Part shown: positions 44,331-48,369 of the stretch, piece after piece | Layout: every line of letters starts with the position of its first letter | Numbering within the stretch: the first letter of the stretch is position 1 | NCBI GenBank assembly: GCA_003279845.1 | Contig: QCGP01000009.1 | Coordinates: 1-48,369, forward strand | From: Prochlorococcus sp. AG-388-F11 | GTDB taxonomy: Bacteria > Cyanobacteriota > Cyanobacteriia > PCC-6307 > Cyanobiaceae | Direction of reading: 5' to 3' | Length of the DNA: 48,369 bases | The notes under the pieces: generated by a model | Seen by the model: only the letters and a program-made list of their open reading frames with translations | What the model was told of the DNA's origin: nothing | The model's database searches: none | Translations under genes and position numbers: made by a program

Positions 44331-44483
44331 ATGTCATTACTTATAGAAATTAGTCAGTGCATCAAAACATACTGTTGTGTTAATAAAAAATTTACATTAT
44401 GTTATTTCCGTACGAGACAGGCCCTGTCTACACAGGTGTGGAATGTTCAACCTTTCCTGTCTCTGTATCAAGCTTTGAAGTAG
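44331..44483 (+). CDS. possible 50-residue leader ORF before rdgB
   Basis: An uninterrupted ATG-to-TAG frame of 50 codons in non-coding AT-rich DNA, ending 29 bases before rdgB. It begins MSLLIEISQC and ends SLYQALK, with four cysteines in the first half. No ribosome-binding site is evident and I know no homologue. It spans the whole inverted-repeat array, so it may be a leader peptide, or chance. Confidence 0.22.
   Translation: MSLLIEISQCIKTYCCVNKKFTLCYFRTRQALSTQVWNVQPFLSLYQALK
44414..44463. promoter_or_regulatory. interlocking inverted repeats upstream of rdgB
   Basis: Four segments in order: GAGACAGG (44414-44421), CCTGTCT (44423-44429), ACAGG (44432-44436), CCTGTCTC (44456-44463). Segment 1 can pair with 2 or 4, segment 3 with 2 or 4. 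The first two also form a 15-bp palindrome on DNA. No T run follows segment 4. Confidence 0.55.
44437..44450. repeat. 14-bp direct repeat, copy in rdgB leader
   Basis: Identical to 44206-44219, same orientation on DNA but on opposite transcripts; lies between segments 3 and 4 of the inverted-repeat array. Confidence 0.92.
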
Positions 44484-44512
44484 GATAATTTTCACAATAA
44501 AGTTTTGTTATT

Positions 44513-45097
44513 TTGAACCTTCCTGTTCTAACAATTGCAAGTGGTAACCAAAAAAAGGTATCTGAAATTTCAGAAATGCTGGATGTTTTGTCTTTAACAG
44601 TAGAGAAGCAACCAGATTATTTAAATGTCGAAGAGACTGGAAAAACCTATTTTGAGAATGCACTTCTAAAAGCAAAGGCAGCAGCGTTAGAGACAAAAAC
44701 TTGGGCATTAGCTGATGACTCAGGTCTTGAAGTAGATATTTTAGATGGTCGACCAGGCATATATTCTGCTCGATATGCCAAAAACAATGCTGAAAAAATT
44801 AAAAAATTAATTAATGAACTTTCTGATAGTCCCTATAGGAGCGCAAGATTTGTAAGTTGTATGGTTTTATGTGATCCCTCTGGAAACTTAGTGAAGGATA
44901 CAACTGGAATATGCTGGGGGGAAATTCTTAAGAACCCGAAATACCCAAATGGGGAATTCGAATCTATTTTTTGGGTTAAAGAATCTAACTGTGTCTACGG
45001 AGAGCTTTCACAATCACAACTAAGTAAATTAGGTAGTAGGGGTAAAGCTGCGAAAATTATGTCACCTTTTTTAAAAAAAGAAATTGGTTTAAATTAA
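44513..45097 (+). CDS. rdgB: non-canonical purine NTP pyrophosphatase (RdgB/HAM1)
   Basis: House-cleaning enzyme that hydrolyses dITP, ITP and XTP to monophosphates so they are not built into nucleic acids. At 194 residues it begins LTIASGNQKKVSEISEML (the family SGNxxK motif), with YFENALLKAKAAALETKTWALADDSGLEVD-type segments and PGIYSARYA, then the C-terminal SQSQLSKLGSRGKA. Start is TTG at 44513. It sits on the opposite strand between csoS1 and csoS1D. Confidence 0.95.
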   Translation: MNLPVLTIASGNQKKVSEISEMLDVLSLTVEKQPDYLNVEETGKTYFENALLKAKAAALETKTWALADDSGLEVDILDGRPGIYSARYAKNNAEKIKKLINELSDSPYRSARFVSCMVLCDPSGNLVKDTTGICWGEILKNPKYPNGEFESIFWVKESNCVYGELSQSQLSKLGSRGKAAKIMSPFLKKEIGLN

Positions 45098-45105
45098 AAA
45101 AATTC

Positions 45106-45876
45106 TCAATAATTTGAGATTTCTTCAATTGCTCTTATAGCAGCCGCCGCGGCTTCTTCTACATCTCCTTCTTTGCCTGCGAGGGTTAATCTACCAAAAG
45201 CGCCAACTGCCTTAACATCAACAACAGTTATATTAGATGCTTTTTCAGCTTCATTTGCTGCTTTTAAAACATAACCAGCAGGTTCAGTTTCTAATATAAA
45301 CATGCTCATTCCAGATTGAATCATTGATCCACTTCTGTTTTGTCTATTTATTAAAACAGCATGATCTGGAGTAATCGCTCGAATGACTTCAGTCCAACTT
45401 GTTGAAGGTTTGGTTCTTTTTCTAACTTCACTTCCAATAGCATCTAGAACAACATCTCCAGAGTGTAAAACTGTGCTTTGATCTTTATGGTATAGAGCAA
45501 GTGAACCAAATGCTCTTTCGACAATCATCTGACCAAGTCTTACATTACTCGCTTTTAAGGCAATATCAGTGACTCTATGAACGGCCATCCCTGGGGAAAC
45601 CTCCATCCAAAGACATGAATCACCAGGAATAGGTAAAAAACCTCTACTAACCGTTCCCATATATGCAGCTAATTGAGGTTGCAGAGAATCTAAAAAAACA
45701 TAAGTTCTCAACTCAATTTGCTCAACTTGACTTGCTTGTCTGGATACCAAAGACTTTTCGGAATCAGTCGTAATAAAACAGCTAGCACCACTGGCCTGAG
45801 ATTGCACCTCAGATCCTGTGACAAGAGAACTCCCTTTTTTTCGGTTCCCTCTGTTTAAACTAGAAGTTGGTTCCAT
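45106..45876 (-). CDS. csoS1D: tandem-BMC carboxysome shell protein CsoS1D
   Basis: A 256-residue shell protein with two fused BMC domains (about 50-150 and 155-256) and a disordered, Ser/Gly-rich N-terminal extension of about 45 residues. Homologues form stacked pseudohexamers whose large pore can open and close, thought to gate metabolites such as RuBP. Family features include [19 protein letters not shown] and [23 protein letters not shown] start. It is separated from csoS1 by rdgB on the other strand, so it has its own promoter, shared with the divergent 122-residue gene. Confidence 0.93.
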   Translation of the reverse strand: MEPTSSLNRGNRKKGSSLVTGSEVQSQASGASCFITTDSEKSLVSRQASQVEQIELRTYVFLDSLQPQLAAYMGTVSRGFLPIPGDSCLWMEVSPGMAVHRVTDIALKASNVRLGQMIVERAFGSLALYHKDQSTVLHSGDVVLDAIGSEVRKRTKPSTSWTEVIRAITPDHAVLINRQNRSGSMIQSGMSMFILETEPAGYVLKAANEAEKASNITVVDVKAVGAFGRLTLAGKEGDVEEAAAAAIRAIEEISNY

Positions 45877-45973
45877 TCACGCGACTATAACGGATAATGG
45901 TTCATTTTTTCTATTAAATTTACTTGCATGCTCCCCACAAAACGATAACTTCAAATAAAAGATATGCATTTTC

Positions 45974-46342
45974 ATGGGAACTTCTCAAAAAAAAGAACCA
46001 AATGTTTCTGGTACAGAAAAAGAATTAACTCCTGATCAAACTCTTGGATTAGTTAGCTTAAGCTTGATGCAAAAACTATCTCAGAAAGACCCCTCTTTTA
46101 GTTGGTTAGAAGAAGATAAAATAGATAAAGTAAATCTTAAGAACCTTAGAGATAGATTGGAGTTAACGCAATTAGCTATAAATACTGGAGCACCTTTAAC
46201 TACTTCAGAAGTGACAGCTTTAATTGGAGCAAAGCCCGGAAAATCCAAGTTAGAAAGAGCAGGATTATTAGCTACTAAAATAGCTAGAAATGTATGGAAA
46301 ATTTCAAAAACAAGCCAAGGGAATTCCTTCTACAGAAATTAA
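45974..46342 (+). CDS. hypothetical protein upstream of chlN
   Basis: A 122-residue soluble protein that I do not recognise. The N-terminus (about 1-20) is polar and probably disordered; LTPDQTLGLVSLSLMQKLSQ and LKNLRDRLELTQLAINTGAP are predicted helices, and the basic C-terminus (GAKPGKSKLERAGLLATKIAR) could bind nucleic acid. No signal peptide, no membrane segment, no cysteine. ATG start. It precedes chlN by 157 bp, too far to assume an operon, and is divergent from csoS1D. Confidence 0.6.
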   Translation: MGTSQKKEPNVSGTEKELTPDQTLGLVSLSLMQKLSQKDPSFSWLEEDKIDKVNLKNLRDRLELTQLAINTGAPLTTSEVTALIGAKPGKSKLERAGLLATKIARNVWKISKTSQGNSFYRN

Positions 46343-46490
46343 AATAAACTTAAAAAATCATTTTCATAATTCTCATTTAAGTATTTAAACATTCATATAA
46401 GTTTTTTAAATGTGTTCATTTTGTAAGAGAACTTATTAATTACTTTCTTAAATTACAAAGTTTATGCAAGCTTTAAATATAAACTCTTGA

Positions 46491-47756
<1,266 letters not shown>

Positions 47757-47761
47757 AAACT

Positions 47762-48369
47762 ATGGAATTAACTCTGTGGACATATGAAGGACCACCACAT
47801 GTGGGAGCGATGAGAATTGCCTCCTCAATGAAAGATATACATTACGTGCTTCATGCTCCTCAAGGAGATACTTATGCAGATCTTCTCTTTACAATGATTG
47901 AAAGGAGGGGGCAAAGGCCTCCAGTTACTTATACAACTTTTCAGGCTAGAGACCTCGGAGGCGATACAGCTGAATTAGTGAAGAAAAATATTAAGGAGGC
48001 CGTAGAACGATTCAAACCAAAAACTCTTTTAGTTGGAGAAAGTTGCACAGCAGAACTAATCCAAGACCAACCTGGAGCTCTTGCAAAAGGTATGGGGTTT
48101 GATATACCAATTGTTAATCTTGAATTACCTGCTTATAGCAAGAAAGAAAATTGGGGGGCTTCAGAAACCTTTTATCAATTAACAAGAACCCTTTTAAAAG
48201 AAAAAGTAAGCTATTCAGAGAAAATAAGTCCTCTAAGGTGGAAGGAATTTGGGCGTAGACCAAAAGTCAATATACTTGGCCCTTCATTACTAGGATTTAG
48301 ATGCAGAGATGATGTAATCGAAATCCAACGCATACTTTCAGAGCAAGGAATAGATACAAACGTAGTTGC
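47762..48369 (+). CDS. chlB: light-independent protochlorophyllide reductase subunit B, 3' end cut by window
   Basis: Second NB-protein subunit of DPOR, NifK-related; about 202 codons are visible and the frame is open to the last base. The start ATG at 47762 begins [20 protein letters not shown], the invariant ChlB N-terminus; later [19 protein letters not shown] and [17 protein letters not shown] (a cluster or substrate region Cys) are as in the family. It starts 5 bp after chlN. The full protein is about 510-530 residues elsewhere, so more than half is missing. Confidence 0.97.
   Translation, partial: MELTLWTYEGPPHVGAMRIASSMKDIHYVLHAPQGDTYADLLFTMIERRGQRPPVTYTTFQARDLGGDTAELVKKNIKEAVERFKPKTLLVGESCTAELIQDQPGALAKGMGFDIPIVNLELPAYSKKENWGASETFYQLTRTLLKEKVSYSEKISPLRWKEFGRRPKVNILGPSLLGFRCRDDVIEIQRILSEQGIDTNVV

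Larger units (their letters stand above)
44188..44512. promoter_or_regulatory. 325-bp divergent control region, csoS1 / rdgB
   Basis: Must contain the promoters of the carboxysome run and of rdgB. Visible: ACTTATAAGT (44242-44251), which offers a -10-like TATAAG for csoS1 but no good -35 hexamer; an exact 14-bp direct repeat (44206-44219 and 44437-44450); interlocking ACAGG/CCTGT inverted repeats (44414-44463); and a 50-codon ORF (44331-44483). No strong terminator. Confidence 0.6.

Overview
The window is AT-rich, gene-dense cyanobacterial DNA and almost certainly comes from a high-light-adapted Prochlorococcus. Supporting evidence is seen directly: an alpha-carboxysome cluster with form IA RuBisCO (csoS1, cbbL, cbbS, csoS2, csoSCA, csoS4A, csoS4B), chlN and chlB of the light-independent protochlorophyllide reductase, plastocyanin, ndhL, a cyAbrB regulator, several cyanobacterial DUF families, very short intergenic spaces and many TTG start codons. 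No transposase, integrase, CRISPR array or rRNA was found, and there is one tRNA gene.

Layout. Bases 1-8164: a 5'-truncated M3 oligopeptidase (+), then a minus-strand run of a lipase-like hydrolase, folB, proA and a very large TamB-like protein. Bases 8217-18507: a plus-strand run of a Ycf51-like membrane protein, a DUF4332 protein, a small secreted protein, an S15/CocE-type hydrolase, glgB, hemE, a nucleotide-sugar-epimerase-like protein, petE and a second ClpB-type chaperone. Bases 18557-23425: a QueD/PTPS-family enzyme, hisIE, a group 2 sigma factor, a YkvA-like protein with a small helix-turn-helix protein, a YciI-like protein, cyAbrB and trpA. Bases 23453-25963: a DUF3007 gene, ndhL, tRNA-Leu(UAA), a small variable segment bounded by a partial tRNA duplication, and pyrC. 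Bases 26082-36895: a cation/Ca2+ exchanger, glutathione reductase, a GST-like protein, dnaA, a glycosyltransferase pair of the TIGR04282/TIGR04283 type, a GNAT acetyltransferase, an ABC exporter, hisG, a glyoxalase II and RidA. Bases 36981-45876: a DUF3136 gene and the carboxysome cluster (minus strand), with rdgB inserted on the plus strand between csoS1 and csoS1D. Bases 45974-48369: an unknown gene, chlN and a 3'-truncated chlB.

How it fits together. The carboxysome genes encode the CO2-fixing compartment: shell (CsoS1, CsoS1D, CsoS4A/B), scaffold (CsoS2), carbonic anhydrase (CsoSCA), RuBisCO (CbbL/S) and a RuBisCO assembly factor. Three perfect inverted repeats sit in the first three intercistronic gaps, one followed by six T residues. 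They look like RNA elements that set the very unequal protein ratios the compartment needs.

The most unusual places are two. (1) Between tRNA-Leu and pyrC, 114 bp carrying the tRNA-Leu promoter region and the 5' half of the tRNA is duplicated. The second copy keeps promoter-like hexamers at the same spacing, although the surrounding bases have diverged, and it runs into a terminator-like hairpin, so it may make a chimeric small RNA. (2) The 325-bp gap between csoS1 and rdgB holds an exact 14-bp repeat, an ordered set of mutually complementary ACAGG/CCTGT segments and a 50-codon ORF. A plus-strand transcript of this gap would be complementary in trans to the csoS1 leader.
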